Part shown: in pieces, positions 1-6,561 of the stretch | Numbering within the stretch: the stretch's first letter is position 1 | Layout of the letters: each line of letters begins with the position of its first letter | Source of the DNA: an uncultured Marmoricola sp. | GTDB lineage: Bacteria; Actinomycetota; Actinomycetes; Propionibacteriales; Nocardioidaceae | DNA length: 7,710 bases | Reading direction: 5' to 3' | Assembly: GCA_937868455.1 (NCBI GenBank) | Contig: CALMMO010000149.1 | Location: 1-7,710, forward strand | The notes under the pieces: model-generated | Database searches by the model: none | The model's input: only the letters and a program-made list of their open reading frames with translations | Told to the model about the DNA's origin: nothing | Translations under genes and position numbers: made by a program

Positions 1-847
1 TAGGTATTGCTGATCCGATCGACTGTGGGTCGAAGCTGAAGGAGTTGCCGAAGGCGCCCCGAGTCATGCACGACGCAGTGGCATAGGCAGTAGCAGCGGG
101 GAGAAAAATTTCAGGGGTTTGCGCCGTCGCGAGCCCCATCAACAGCCGGGCGATCAAGGAGTCGCCAGCTCCCAGAGTGTCGACCACATCTGCGTCAGGT
201 GCTTGGGCCCACACATGGCGTGATCCGTCCGCCCATAAAGCCCCACTGACACCAGAGCTCACCACCACTTGAGGAGCCCCGAGTGCGAGCACCTTGTTCG
301 CGACCTCAAGTGGGTCCTCGGGAGAACTGGCTGGCCGCGACAAAATCGCTAAGTCCGCAAACTGCGCGTAATCCGCAACGTAGTCCCAGTCACGCTCGGA
401 GAAGTCGAAGCTGAGGAACTGTGCTGCATCGCTGAGAGCGGCGAGATGAGGCTCCAGCATCGAGCACTCGCCCGTGTGCGTGATGTGTGAGGTCGCAACC
501 AGCGCTAGATCTGCGGCATCAGGGACAAACTCCGAGACTCCGATCGACCCGGGCAAGAAGACCCGATCGCCATTAATGAGCCTCACCCGAGCGAAGGCAT
601 TGGCTCCGGCCACAACCCGAGTGCGGGTGAGGTCGACGGCCTCATCCTCAAGGGCCGCCAGCACATGACGACCAGCCTCATCATCGCCGAGTACGCCGAC
701 GTAGGCCGCTGGCGGGCGTCCCATCGTCGTACCAAGTCGAGTGGCGTGCACAGCAACATTCACAGCGTTCCCACCGGGAAAGCCAATGCCCTCATCGACG
801 TACAAGTCGACGACGTTGTCGCCTACACACACCACCTGTGGAGTCAC
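1..847 (-). CDS. frlD: PfkB-family sugar kinase, FrlD-like (fructoselysine kinase type), 3' end cut by window edge
   Basis: This is a cytoplasmic ATP-dependent carbohydrate kinase, and 282 codons are visible before the window edge with no stop codon. The start is GTG at 847-845, one base after the SIS2 stop codon. A GGAG seven bases upstream supports it, and an ATG two bases earlier (849-847) is followed at once by TGA. Near the N-terminus are VCVGDNVVDLY (6-16) and PGGNAVNVAVHATRLG (24-39), the first PfkB signature. The second signature, DTLGAGDS, is at 223-230 with the catalytic base Asp229. The IGDN.VD.Y opening, the SFDFS segment (146-150) and the QAP before the DTxGAGD motif all recall E. 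coli FrlD as I remember it. The GAFG near residues 264-267 also suits FrlD proteins, so the gene is probably nearly complete. Its place behind two deglycase-like SIS genes suggests it makes the 6-phosphate they consume. The exact substrate (fructoselysine, glucoselysine, another Amadori or opine-like compound) is inference. It does not match any gene of a PTS-based uptake route. Confidence 0.85.
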   Translation of the reverse strand, partial: MTPQVVCVGDNVVDLYVDEGIGFPGGNAVNVAVHATRLGTTMGRPPAAYVGVLGDDEAGRHVLAALEDEAVDLTRTRVVAGANAFARVRLINGDRVFLPGSIGVSEFVPDAADLALVATSHITHTGECSMLEPHLAALSDAAQFLSFDFSERDWDYVADYAQFADLAILSRPASSPEDPLEVANKVLALGAPQVVVSSGVSGALWADGSRHVWAQAPDADVVDTLGAGDSLIARLLMGLATAQTPEIFLPAATAYATASCMTRGAFGNSFSFDPQSIGSAIP

Positions 848-848
848 A

Positions 849-1862
849 TCAGTACTCCACTCGCTTGTAATAGCGGCGTGTGGTGAGCGGGTGTTCTCTG
901 ATCAGTTCGAGGTGTGCAGCGACGCGTTCGAGCTGAGCGGCCAACACAATCGGTCCAGAAGCCGCTCGAGCCTGAGGCGAAAGCGACGAGAGGTCACTCG
1001 CACGAGTGTCGAGCACCAAGACATCTTCGGTGCGACCCACCAAGAAGGCCTCAACCCGGTCGACCAGTGGCCGGAAGGCACTCTCGTCATTGAGGAGTAC
1101 GACGCTGACACCGGACTCGACAAGCTCCAAGGTGCCGTGGAAGAAGTCAGCAGCTGGCACTGGGCGGGTGCGGATCCATTGCATTTCTTCCAGGATGCAC
1201 ATCGCAAAGTAGTACGCCTCGGTGAAGCTCGGTCCAGCGGCAGTGAAGATGTGCCAGGGGTGGCGAGCCAGGTGCTCGGCATATCGACGAGCTGGCTCAT
1301 CAAAGTCTCGCTTCGCCTGCAACAACACCTGGGGCAGTTGGGCAAGCTGACCACTCAACTCGTGCGCTTCGGGACTCTCTGCCAACCCCAAGACGCCAAT
1401 CATGGTCTGGAGGTAGAAGGACTCAGACGATGTGTCATCAAGGGCGCCGTTGATCAACGTGGAATGTGCGATGCGGGATAGTGGGGTGTCCTCGAACCCC
1501 ACAAGCGCAATGAGCCTCGCACCGCGCTCACGGGCTAGGCGGGCGATGGTGAGCGTTTCAGGCGTCGTACCCGACAACGACGGCATCACCACGACGCTTT
1601 GGGCACCGAGCCGCTCGACGCCCTCGAGGGCTTCCTCAGCTGATCGGCGCACATAGGCGGGGAACCGTGAGTGGCGTGCCAGCAACTGCACTGCCGGCTC
1701 CATCAACAAGTTAGCGCCACCTGTGCCTAGGAAAACTAGCTCCTCTGCGCCTGCGGACTTAGCTGCGGCCAGTTCAGCAGCCAGTTCCTGTCCGGCGCGC
1801 ACTGCTCCCTCCTGGATGCTGAGGTAACGGTGTTCGTCGAACCCGAGAGCGCCGGTGCCCAT
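849..1862 (-). CDS. frlB: SIS-domain deglycase 2, FrlB/FraB-like, catalytic Glu and His both present
   Basis: A 337-residue protein with two SIS (sugar isomerase) domains, the length expected for FrlB-type enzymes. These split 6-phosphorylated Amadori products into glucose 6-phosphate and the free amino compound in the cytoplasm. The first SIS half has a FLGTGGANLL loop (44-53) and a phosphosugar-binding SLSGTT (95-100). The second half has TAAGPSFTEAYYFAM (207-221), EEMQW (225-229) and ADFFHG (238-243). Glu226 and His242 are sixteen residues apart, the same spacing as the Glu/His pair reported as catalytic in Salmonella FraB. The protein ends in RRYYKRVEY, close to the RRYY...VEY tail I recall for E. 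coli FrlB. The ATG overlaps the SIS1 stop in TAATG, implying translational coupling, and the kinase follows within one base. It is a diverged paralogue of SIS1. AgaS/GlmS-like isomerase or deaminase activity is the main alternative, but the kinase partner and the tail favour a deglycase. Confidence 0.85.
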   Translation of the reverse strand: MGTGALGFDEHRYLSIQEGAVRAGQELAAELAAAKSAGAEELVFLGTGGANLLMEPAVQLLARHSRFPAYVRRSAEEALEGVERLGAQSVVVMPSLSGTTPETLTIARLARERGARLIALVGFEDTPLSRIAHSTLINGALDDTSSESFYLQTMIGVLGLAESPEAHELSGQLAQLPQVLLQAKRDFDEPARRYAEHLARHPWHIFTAAGPSFTEAYYFAMCILEEMQWIRTRPVPAADFFHGTLELVESGVSVVLLNDESAFRPLVDRVEAFLVGRTEDVLVLDTRASDLSSLSPQARAASGPIVLAAQLERVAAHLELIREHPLTTRRYYKRVEY

Positions 1863-2875
1863 TAGTACTCAACCTTGAACATGTAGCGGCGAGTCTCTAG
1901 ATCGTGTTGGCGAATGTGCTCGTAGTGCTGGGCGAGTCGGTTAGCCAAAGCAGCGATGACGATGGGAGAGAACTGTCCGCGCACCTGCTCAGGCACACCT
2001 GGCAGATCTAAGTCGGCAATGTCTACGACGCGGTATCTCGGCGCGTACTTCGTCAAGAACGAGATCGCGCGGTCTCCCATGGGCCGCGAGGCGTCCTGGC
2101 CATGCCACAGCAGGACAGCCGAGGTGTCGTTGACCATCTCGAATGCGCCCTGGAAGAACTCACCAGAGTTGTAGCCAGCAGCCTGCTTCCACTGCATTTC
2201 CTGCAAGAAGCACATCGCCATGCCGTAGGCCCAACCAAAGCTTGGCCCCGACCCCAGCACGTAAGTGAAATCGTCGGCGGCAAAGTCGGCGGCGATGCTG
2301 CTTAGTTGTGGCTCTGCTTGCTCGATGCTGTGCCTCACTGCTTGGGGCAGGGCCTCAAGACCCGCCGTCACGGCGTCCCAGTCGAGGTCTGCACCCGTAG
2401 CCTCGAGGACTGCGTAGGCAACGAGTTGCTCGAACAGGTCGCTCTTGCCAACAAATGAGTAGTGGGCGGCTTGCGCCAAGGGGCTGTCTGCCTTCGCAGC
2501 GGCGATGACCGTGGCACCCGTGGCGGCGGCAGTTTGCGCAGCGGCCACAGTTTCCTTGGTCTTACCTGTGTAGCTGGCCAAGACTACGAGCGAGTGCTCC
2601 CCCATCAGCGCCGGTTGGCTGCAGTTGAGCTCATCGCTTTGCACTTGGAACGACGGCACGCTGGCGTGCTGGAGCATGAGGTAGTGAGCCGGGTGGCTGC
2701 AAATCAAGGAGCCGCCCGCACCCACCCAATAGACCGAGGTGAGGCCCTTCTCGACAACGGCCGCCACGACTTCACGAATGGCATCACGCTCAGCGACTGT
2801 GCCGGTGAGTTTTTCGACGGTGTCGGCGTCGATGGGCTTGAGGGGCAGCTGCTCGGTGACAGCGGGCTGACTCAT
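1862..2875 (-). CDS. SIS-domain protein 1, FrlB/FraB-like paralogue with Gln in place of the catalytic His
   Basis: First gene of the operon: 337 residues, two SIS domains, same length as its neighbour and aligned with it through the active-site region. VGAGGSLICS (51-60) and SYTGKTKE (101-108) form the first phosphosugar site; SYTGKT is close to the SDYGKT I recall in E. coli FrlB. The second half has GSGPSFGWAYGMAM (208-221), QEMQW (225-229) and SGEFFQG (237-243). Glu226 aligns with the FraB catalytic Glu, but residue 242, codon CAG at 2152-2150, is Gln where the paralogue has His. The C-terminus RRYMFKVEY keeps the FrlB-like tail. The start is ATG at 2875 behind a purine-rich GAGAGAGA. A LacI-type operator pair lies just upstream, so repression by the divergent regulator is likely. 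It may be a deglycase with altered chemistry or a different sugar partner, or a non-catalytic subunit pairing with SIS2. The fold is well supported; the exact function is not. Confidence 0.8.
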   Translation of the reverse strand: MSQPAVTEQLPLKPIDADTVEKLTGTVAERDAIREVVAAVVEKGLTSVYWVGAGGSLICSHPAHYLMLQHASVPSFQVQSDELNCSQPALMGEHSLVVLASYTGKTKETVAAAQTAAATGATVIAAAKADSPLAQAAHYSFVGKSDLFEQLVAYAVLEATGADLDWDAVTAGLEALPQAVRHSIEQAEPQLSSIAADFAADDFTYVLGSGPSFGWAYGMAMCFLQEMQWKQAAGYNSGEFFQGAFEMVNDTSAVLLWHGQDASRPMGDRAISFLTKYAPRYRVVDIADLDLPGVPEQVRGQFSPIVIAALANRLAQHYEHIRQHDLETRRYMFKVEY

Positions 2876-2909
2876 CAGGTCTCTCTCTCAGGTCTGCGAT
2901 GTGTGGTTT

Positions 2910-2924
2910 CTGATAACGTTCTCA
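2910..2924. promoter_or_regulatory. LacI-family operator, copy 1
   Basis: The 15-base CTGATAACGTTCTCA contains TGATAACGTTCTCA (2911-2924), a 14-base palindrome with 12 matching positions centred on CG. This is the form bound by LacI/GalR-family dimers. It lies 35 bases upstream of the SIS1 start codon, so a bound repressor would block transcription of the operon. The regulator encoded next door is the obvious ligand; this is inference. Confidence 0.75.
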
Positions 2925-2931
2925 CTTACTG

Positions 2932-2946
2932 CTGATAACGTTCTCA
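2932..2946. promoter_or_regulatory. LacI-family operator, copy 2
   Basis: An exact second copy of the 15-base CTGATAACGTTCTCA, with the palindrome at 2933-2946. The centres of the two copies are 22 bp apart, about two helical turns, so two repressor dimers could bind on the same face of the DNA. The site lies where the -10 region of the minus-strand operon promoter would fall if TTGACA at 2967-2962 is its -35 box. Confidence 0.75.
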
Positions 2947-2960
2947 GACTCGGGGATTCG

Positions 2961-2987
2961 TTGTCAAGACATGCACACCATTAGTCT
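2961..2987. promoter_or_regulatory. Possible divergent promoter elements for lacI (+) and the SIS/kinase operon (-)
   Basis: On the minus strand TTGACA (2967-2962) is a perfect -35 hexamer pointing at the SIS operon. A convincing -10 at standard spacing is not visible, because that position falls inside operator copy 2. On the plus strand TTGTCA (2961-2966) and TAGTCT (2982-2987, fitting the actinobacterial TANNNT -10) could serve lacI, though the 15-base spacer is short. The two -35 boxes would overlap. Confidence 0.35.
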
Positions 2988-3027
2988 CCGGGGGCGAACT
3001 AGCGCCTAGACCTGAGAGGAGGAGCGA

Positions 3028-4110
3028 ATGTCATCACCCAGACCACTTGCGGTCACCGTGAATGATGTTGCTCGCCTCGCTGGAGTTTCGGTTGCCACAG
3101 CGGCACGAGCCCTGGGCAACTACGGGTCAGTGAGTTCACGCAGTCGAGAGTCAGTTGAATCCGCCGCCGCCGAGCTCGGCTACCGCCCCAACATGGTCGC
3201 GCGCTGCATGATCACCAAGACCACCCACACGGTCGGTGTGATCCTCTCCGATATCGAAAACTCCTTCTTCATCCGCGCGCTTCGCGGCATCACCGACCGA
3301 CTCGCCGAGTCGGGGTACGACGTCTTGTTGGCCAACTCCGACGAAGATCCAGACAAGGAGCACCGAGCCCTCCAACTCATGGCTGCCCGACAAGTTGATG
3401 GACTCATCGTCGTACCAACGGAGGCATCTGAGCGCGCCGCTTTGGCCGAGCTCATCGAGGGCGGCCTCCCCGTAGTGCTCCTTGACCGTCGCCTCGATGG
3501 TCTCGATGCCGACTCAGTTGGGCTGCGCAACCGTCGCGCCGCCAAAGAGGCCACGGAACATTTAGTCAAAGCCGGACATCGACGTATCGCATTGATCACC
3601 GGGGCCACGCCCGATCAGCAAGACGAACTCCTCAACCTCGATAAAGCCGGTCTCAAGCGAATCGAGGCGCGGACCTTCGGCACCCGAACGGCTGGCTACC
3701 GAGAGGCCCTAGATGACTCTGGCATCGATTTTGATCCGAGATATCTCCCGGCCTACGGATTCCGACTAGACGACGCATGCGCAGCCACATTGGCACTCAT
3801 GGCGTTGCCCACTCCCCCAACCGCGATCTTGACCCTCGACAGCGTCTTGACTCTGGGAGTGCTGAGGGGTCTAACTCAAGCGGGCTTGAAGTGTCCCGAC
3901 GACTGCTCAATCGTTGGATTCGACGATGCCGAGTGGGCCGAGGTGGTCAACCCGCCGATCACTGTGATGAGCCAGCCCGCACTCGAACTAGGCGTTGAAG
4001 CAGCGGATCGTCTCCTTCGCCGCATGCAAGGTGATTCGCTGAAACCAGAAGCGATCCGACTCGGCGCCACTTTGGTCGAGCGTCGGTCTGTGGCCGCACC
4101 ACCACGCTGA
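3028..4110 (+). CDS. LacI-family transcriptional regulator, probable repressor of the divergent SIS/kinase operon
   Basis: A 360-residue DNA-binding regulator with the usual LacI layout. The N-terminal helix-turn-helix spans about 10-30 (VNDVARLAGVSVATAARALG). The hinge is at 52-66 (YRPNMVARC onward) and is followed by a periplasmic-binding-protein-like effector domain from about residue 69 to the end. The recognition helix has V-A-x3-R, the GalR/CcpA-like choice, which fits the CG-centred AACGTT core of the two operators found upstream. The hinge position usually held by Leu appears to be Met (ARCM), a mild departure. A strong AGGAGG (3017-3022) five bases before the ATG sets the start. Divergence from the catabolic operon and the shared operators suggest local control by the sugar conjugate or its phosphate; the effector itself cannot be read from sequence. 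The operators lie upstream of the likely lacI promoter, so autoregulation is uncertain. Confidence 0.9.
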   Translation: MSSPRPLAVTVNDVARLAGVSVATAARALGNYGSVSSRSRESVESAAAELGYRPNMVARCMITKTTHTVGVILSDIENSFFIRALRGITDRLAESGYDVLLANSDEDPDKEHRALQLMAARQVDGLIVVPTEASERAALAELIEGGLPVVLLDRRLDGLDADSVGLRNRRAAKEATEHLVKAGHRRIALITGATPDQQDELLNLDKAGLKRIEARTFGTRTAGYREALDDSGIDFDPRYLPAYGFRLDDACAATLALMALPTPPTAILTLDSVLTLGVLRGLTQAGLKCPDDCSIVGFDDAEWAEVVNPPITVMSQPALELGVEAADRLLRRMQGDSLKPEAIRLGATLVERRSVAAPPR

Positions 4111-4130
4111 ATGGAGGCTGTCGCCAGGAC

Positions 4131-4169
4131 GCGCTAGCCGGGTCACGCAACAAGTCGCTAGCGTGAGCC
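4131..4169. repeat. Inverted repeats between lacI and the DUF1348 gene
   Basis: The 80-base gap holds two overlapping dyads. GGGTCACGC (4140-4148) and GCGTGAGCC (4161-4169) pair at 8 of 9 positions around a 12-base loop. CGCTAGC (4132-4138) also pairs with GCTAGCG (4157-4163), which is part of the palindrome CGCTAGCG. The two pairings compete. No T-tract follows, so a simple intrinsic terminator is unlikely. It could be a regulator site or an mRNA structure before the next gene. Confidence 0.4.
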
Positions 4170-4190
4170 ACCACCAGAAATGAGGCCCAC

Positions 4191-4652
4191 ATGAGCGAGC
4201 AGCGCCCACCATTGCCACCCTTCGATGAAGCCGGCGCACGTGCGAAGGTGCAAGCCGCTGAAGACGGTTGGAACTCCAAAGACCCCCACAGAGTCAGCCT
4301 CGCCTACACAGCCGATTCGGTGTGGCGCAACCGCGACACCTTCATCACCGGCCGCGACGCGATCGTGGAGTTCCTGACCGCCAAGTGGGAGCGCGAACTC
4401 GACTACGTCCTACGCAAGAGCCTGTGGGGATTTCGCAACAACCGCATCGCCGTACGTTTCCAGTACGAATGGCACAACGCCGAGGGCCAGTGGTTTCGCA
4501 GCTACGGCAACGAAAACTGGGAGTTTGATGACAACGGCTTGATGCGTCGGCGCGAGGCTTCGATCAACGACGTCAGCATCGACGAATCGCAGCGGCGTTG
4601 GTTTGGCCCGCGCCCCGAGAGTGAGTACGGCGTCGAGATTCCGCTGCAGTAA
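4191..4652 (+). CDS. DUF1348 / NTF2-like (SnoaL-fold) protein
   Basis: A 153-residue soluble protein that matches the DUF1348 branch of the NTF2-like superfamily across its whole length. Characteristic stretches are [14 protein letters not shown] (27-40), [16 protein letters not shown] (43-58), KWERELDY (65-72), the [19 protein letters not shown] run around 89-107, [18 protein letters not shown] (109-126) and a closing [16 protein letters not shown]2-like folds form a cone with a pocket and serve as small enzymes or binding proteins. DUF1348 itself has no firmly assigned reaction that I know of, so none is given. A GAGG six bases upstream of the ATG supports the start; the ATG 12 bases earlier in the same frame is followed by three codons and a TGA. 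The gene follows lacI by 80 bases on the same strand and converges on the TetR gene 43 bases downstream. It may be monocistronic; a link to either neighbour is not shown. Confidence 0.85.
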   Translation: MSEQRPPLPPFDEAGARAKVQAAEDGWNSKDPHRVSLAYTADSVWRNRDTFITGRDAIVEFLTAKWERELDYVLRKSLWGFRNNRIAVRFQYEWHNAEGQWFRSYGNENWEFDDNGLMRRREASINDVSIDESQRRWFGPRPESEYGVEIPLQ

Positions 4653-4688
4653 GCGACAGAGAAACTGCACTCGAGCGGTGGGATCAAC

Positions 4689-4703
4689 CGGCCGATCAGG
4701 CCG
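4689..4703. terminator. Weak hairpin at the convergent end of the DUF1348 and TetR genes
   Basis: CGGCC (4689-4693) and GGCCG (4699-4703) form a perfect 5-bp stem with a 5-base loop that covers the TetR stop codon. It sits between two convergent genes, where a shared terminator is expected, but there is no T-run on either strand. The call is tentative. Confidence 0.25.
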
Positions 4704-5328
4704 TCGGCCCGACGAGCGCCAAACGCAGCCGCGCGATCATGTCGGCCACCAGAGCCTCCCGATCGCCGGTGCGATCTGAGCTGGCCCAGTCTGAGAGCCA
4801 GACCTGCAGCGCGGACACCACGAGCCCGGCCGCAACGGCAGGACGAATACCGGTGAGATCGCCAGCTGCGATCGCTGCCTCCACACCACTCGCGATCTGA
4901 CCGAGTCCGGCACTCCATACACTGCGCTGGAGACCGTGGCCCTCATCGGCGCTGGTGGTCCAACCTCCGCCCACTCGCAGATTGAGCTCGAGGTAGGAGG
5001 GATTCTCGATCAGGAAGAGCGCAACCCGCGCGACCCCATTGAGCAGACTGTCTAGCGCAGTTGGCCCGGGCTCAGCCTGCACGTAGGCGAGGAGCGCTTG
5101 CATCCGCTCAGCGTGGAGGGTGTCCCAGATCTCGGCCTTGCCGGAGAACGTCTTGTAGACCGTGGCAAGTGAGAGGCCTGCGGTCGCGGCAATCGCGCTC
5201 ATCGGGGTGGAGTCGAAACCTGCCTTCGCGAACTCGATCTCAGCCGCGCTGGCGATCTGATGGCGATACATGTCGCGTCGGGCGTCGTGAATGCTCTTGA
5301 CCGACGCTGTGCTCTGGTCCTCAGTCAT
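4696..5328 (-). CDS. TetR/AcrR-family transcriptional regulator
   Basis: A 210-residue regulator. The N-terminal DNA-binding domain covers about 18-70, with the helix-turn-helix MSAIAATAGLSLATVYKTF (43-61) and the KAEIWD that typically follows it. The remainder is a helical ligand-binding and dimerisation domain of unassigned specificity. The ATG at 5328 is preceded by AAAGGAG at nine bases' spacing. It is divergent from the Rieske oxygenase gene, with a perfect palindrome in the 161-base gap between them. TetR regulators in this position usually repress the adjacent catabolic gene and themselves, released by a substrate or intermediate; here that role is inferred from layout. Confidence 0.9.
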   Translation of the reverse strand: MTEDQSTASVKSIHDARRDMYRHQIASAAEIEFAKAGFDSTPMSAIAATAGLSLATVYKTFSGKAEIWDTLHAERMQALLAYVQAEPGPTALDSLLNGVARVALFLIENPSYLELNLRVGGGWTTSADEGHGLQRSVWSAGLGQIASGVEAAIAAGDLTGIRPAVAAGLVVSALQVWLSDWASSDRTGDREALVADMIARLRLALVGPTA

Positions 5329-5417
5329 GCCCAGGCGCTCCTTTCGGTCTCGATTGGGGTTTACTCGGCGTCCCTTTTCCCACCGTTGCCCGTGCGGCAG
5401 AGTATCGGTTACCGTTT

Positions 5418-5435
5418 ACAGAATTGGCATTCTGT
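5418..5435. promoter_or_regulatory. Probable TetR operator in the oxygenase promoter
   Basis: ACAGAAT-TGGC-ATTCTGT is a perfect inverted repeat with 7-base arms and a 4-base centre, a size typical of TetR-family operators. It lies between the divergent TetR and oxygenase genes. A plus-strand TTTACA (5415-5420) overlaps its left arm as a candidate -35, with TATTAC (5437-5442) at 16 bases as a candidate -10. A bound repressor would therefore cover the oxygenase promoter. A small CGGTTACCG dyad (5406-5414) sits just to its left. Confidence 0.65.
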
Positions 5436-5489
5436 TTATTACATTGATGATTACGCACTAGTCATGCTGACGCTAGAAGGGGCCGCGCG

Positions 5490-6476
5490 ATGCCCAAACC
5501 ACCATTGTCAATGAAGCCGACTGGATGGTTCCAGGTGGCATGGGGCGCCGAGGTTCCGGCGGGACAGGTCCACCGTGTCCGCGCCTTCGGTGAGGAGCTG
5601 ATTGCCTGGCGCGGACAGTCGGGTCGCGTTACCGTCATGGACGCCTACTGCCAACACCTCGGCGCCAACCTGGGTTACGGCGGCACCGTCGTCGACGACA
5701 CCATCCAATGCCCCTTCCACGGCTGGCAGTGGAACGACCGCGGACGCAACGTGTGCATCCCCTACGAAGACCGACCCAATATCGGGAAGAAGATCAAGAC
5801 CTACCCGACGGTCGAACGCAACGAAGCGATCTACATCTGGCATGACCTTGAGAAACGGGAGCCCTACTTCGAGGTTCCCGACATCTTCACCAGTTGGGAC
5901 GACGGCGCAAGCGCGGAGGATTACCACCCCAGCTACGGCCGCACCACTCTGTTTGAGCCGGGCCTCCAACTGCACCCACAGTACGTCTTGGAGAACGGCG
6001 TGGACTTCGCCCACTTCAAGTTCGTCCACAAGGTCCCGCTCGTGCCGCTGTTCACCCGACAGGACTTTGACGAGCCGGTGTCTTACGTCGACTTCACCAT
6101 CGCCTTCGAGGGTGAACCCGGCACCATCGAGGAGGTCGACAGCGGTGTCGAAGCGATCAACGCGGGCCTGGGGCTAGCGGTCACACGCAGCCACGGCATG
6201 ATCGACAACCGCACCGCAACCGCCATCACCCCCGTCGACGACGAGACCTCAGACGTTCGGTTCTCGGTCTGGATCCGACGCGAGCCCGGCTTGAGCGAAG
6301 AGGCGTCTGCCGCTCGCGCAGTCAAACACGGCCGAGGGGTGATCGAGCAATTCGAAGCCGACATTGCCATCTGGCAGCACCAGAAGTACGCCGACCCCGC
6401 CGCGCTCACCCGCGGTGAATATCCCGGCTTCACAGCACTTCGGACTTGGGCTCAGCAGTTCTATCCCGAGCCCTAA
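5490..6476 (+). CDS. KshA-like Rieske non-haem iron oxygenase, terminal oxygenase component
   Basis: A 328-residue oxygenase that would use O2 and electrons from a reductase to hydroxylate or cleave a hydrophobic ring substrate in the cytoplasm. The Rieske [2Fe-2S] ligands are Cys54, His56, Cys74 and His77 (CQHLGANLG, then CPFHGWQW). The mononuclear iron site is in ENGVDFAHFKFVH: Asn169 and the bridging Asp172, with His175 and His180 as ligands. Asp291 (ADIAIW) is the likely third ligand. The overall shape (TGWFQVAW opening, GRNVCIPY after the Rieske site, TALRTWAQQFYP at the end) is that of the actinobacterial family related to 3-ketosteroid 9-alpha-hydroxylase KshA. KshA is longer, and this shorter group has many uncharacterised members, so a steroid substrate is only a possibility. 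AGAAGGGG (5475-5482) precedes the ATG. No reductase is adjacent, so electrons must come from a partner encoded elsewhere. Control by the divergent TetR is likely. Confidence 0.9.
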   Translation: MPKPPLSMKPTGWFQVAWGAEVPAGQVHRVRAFGEELIAWRGQSGRVTVMDAYCQHLGANLGYGGTVVDDTIQCPFHGWQWNDRGRNVCIPYEDRPNIGKKIKTYPTVERNEAIYIWHDLEKREPYFEVPDIFTSWDDGASAEDYHPSYGRTTLFEPGLQLHPQYVLENGVDFAHFKFVHKVPLVPLFTRQDFDEPVSYVDFTIAFEGEPGTIEEVDSGVEAINAGLGLAVTRSHGMIDNRTATAITPVDDETSDVRFSVWIRREPGLSEEASAARAVKHGRGVIEQFEADIAIWQHQKYADPAALTRGEYPGFTALRTWAQQFYPEP

Positions 6477-6561
6477 CTCCGATCAAACAAGCCACTGGGC
6501 TGAACTCCACACACCTCACTGACGAACGACCAAACCAGAGCCACAAACTCCAGCCTCACCG

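Noticed and set aside
847..849. ATG at 849 as the kinase start, which overlaps the SIS2 TGA
   Set aside because: The next codon is TGA in that frame. GTG at 847 opens the frame that contains the PfkB motifs.
741..1481. A 246-codon plus-strand open frame
   Set aside because: It lies antisense to the kinase and SIS2 genes, which have recognisable motifs. Its translation shows no domain and is Ser/Arg-rich in the way of GC-rich shadows.
2462..2935. A 157-codon plus-strand open frame reaching into the operator region
   Set aside because: It is antisense to the start of SIS1, has no recognisable motif, and would run across the operators.
4689..4703. A strong bidirectional intrinsic terminator between the DUF1348 and TetR genes
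   Set aside because: The stem is only 5 bp and lacks T-runs on either side, so it is listed only as a weak candidate.
5508..6029. A 173-codon minus-strand open frame
   Set aside because: It is antisense to the Rieske oxygenase, including its Fe-S motifs; the repeated Val/Ala/Gly/Asp make-up is a frame shadow.
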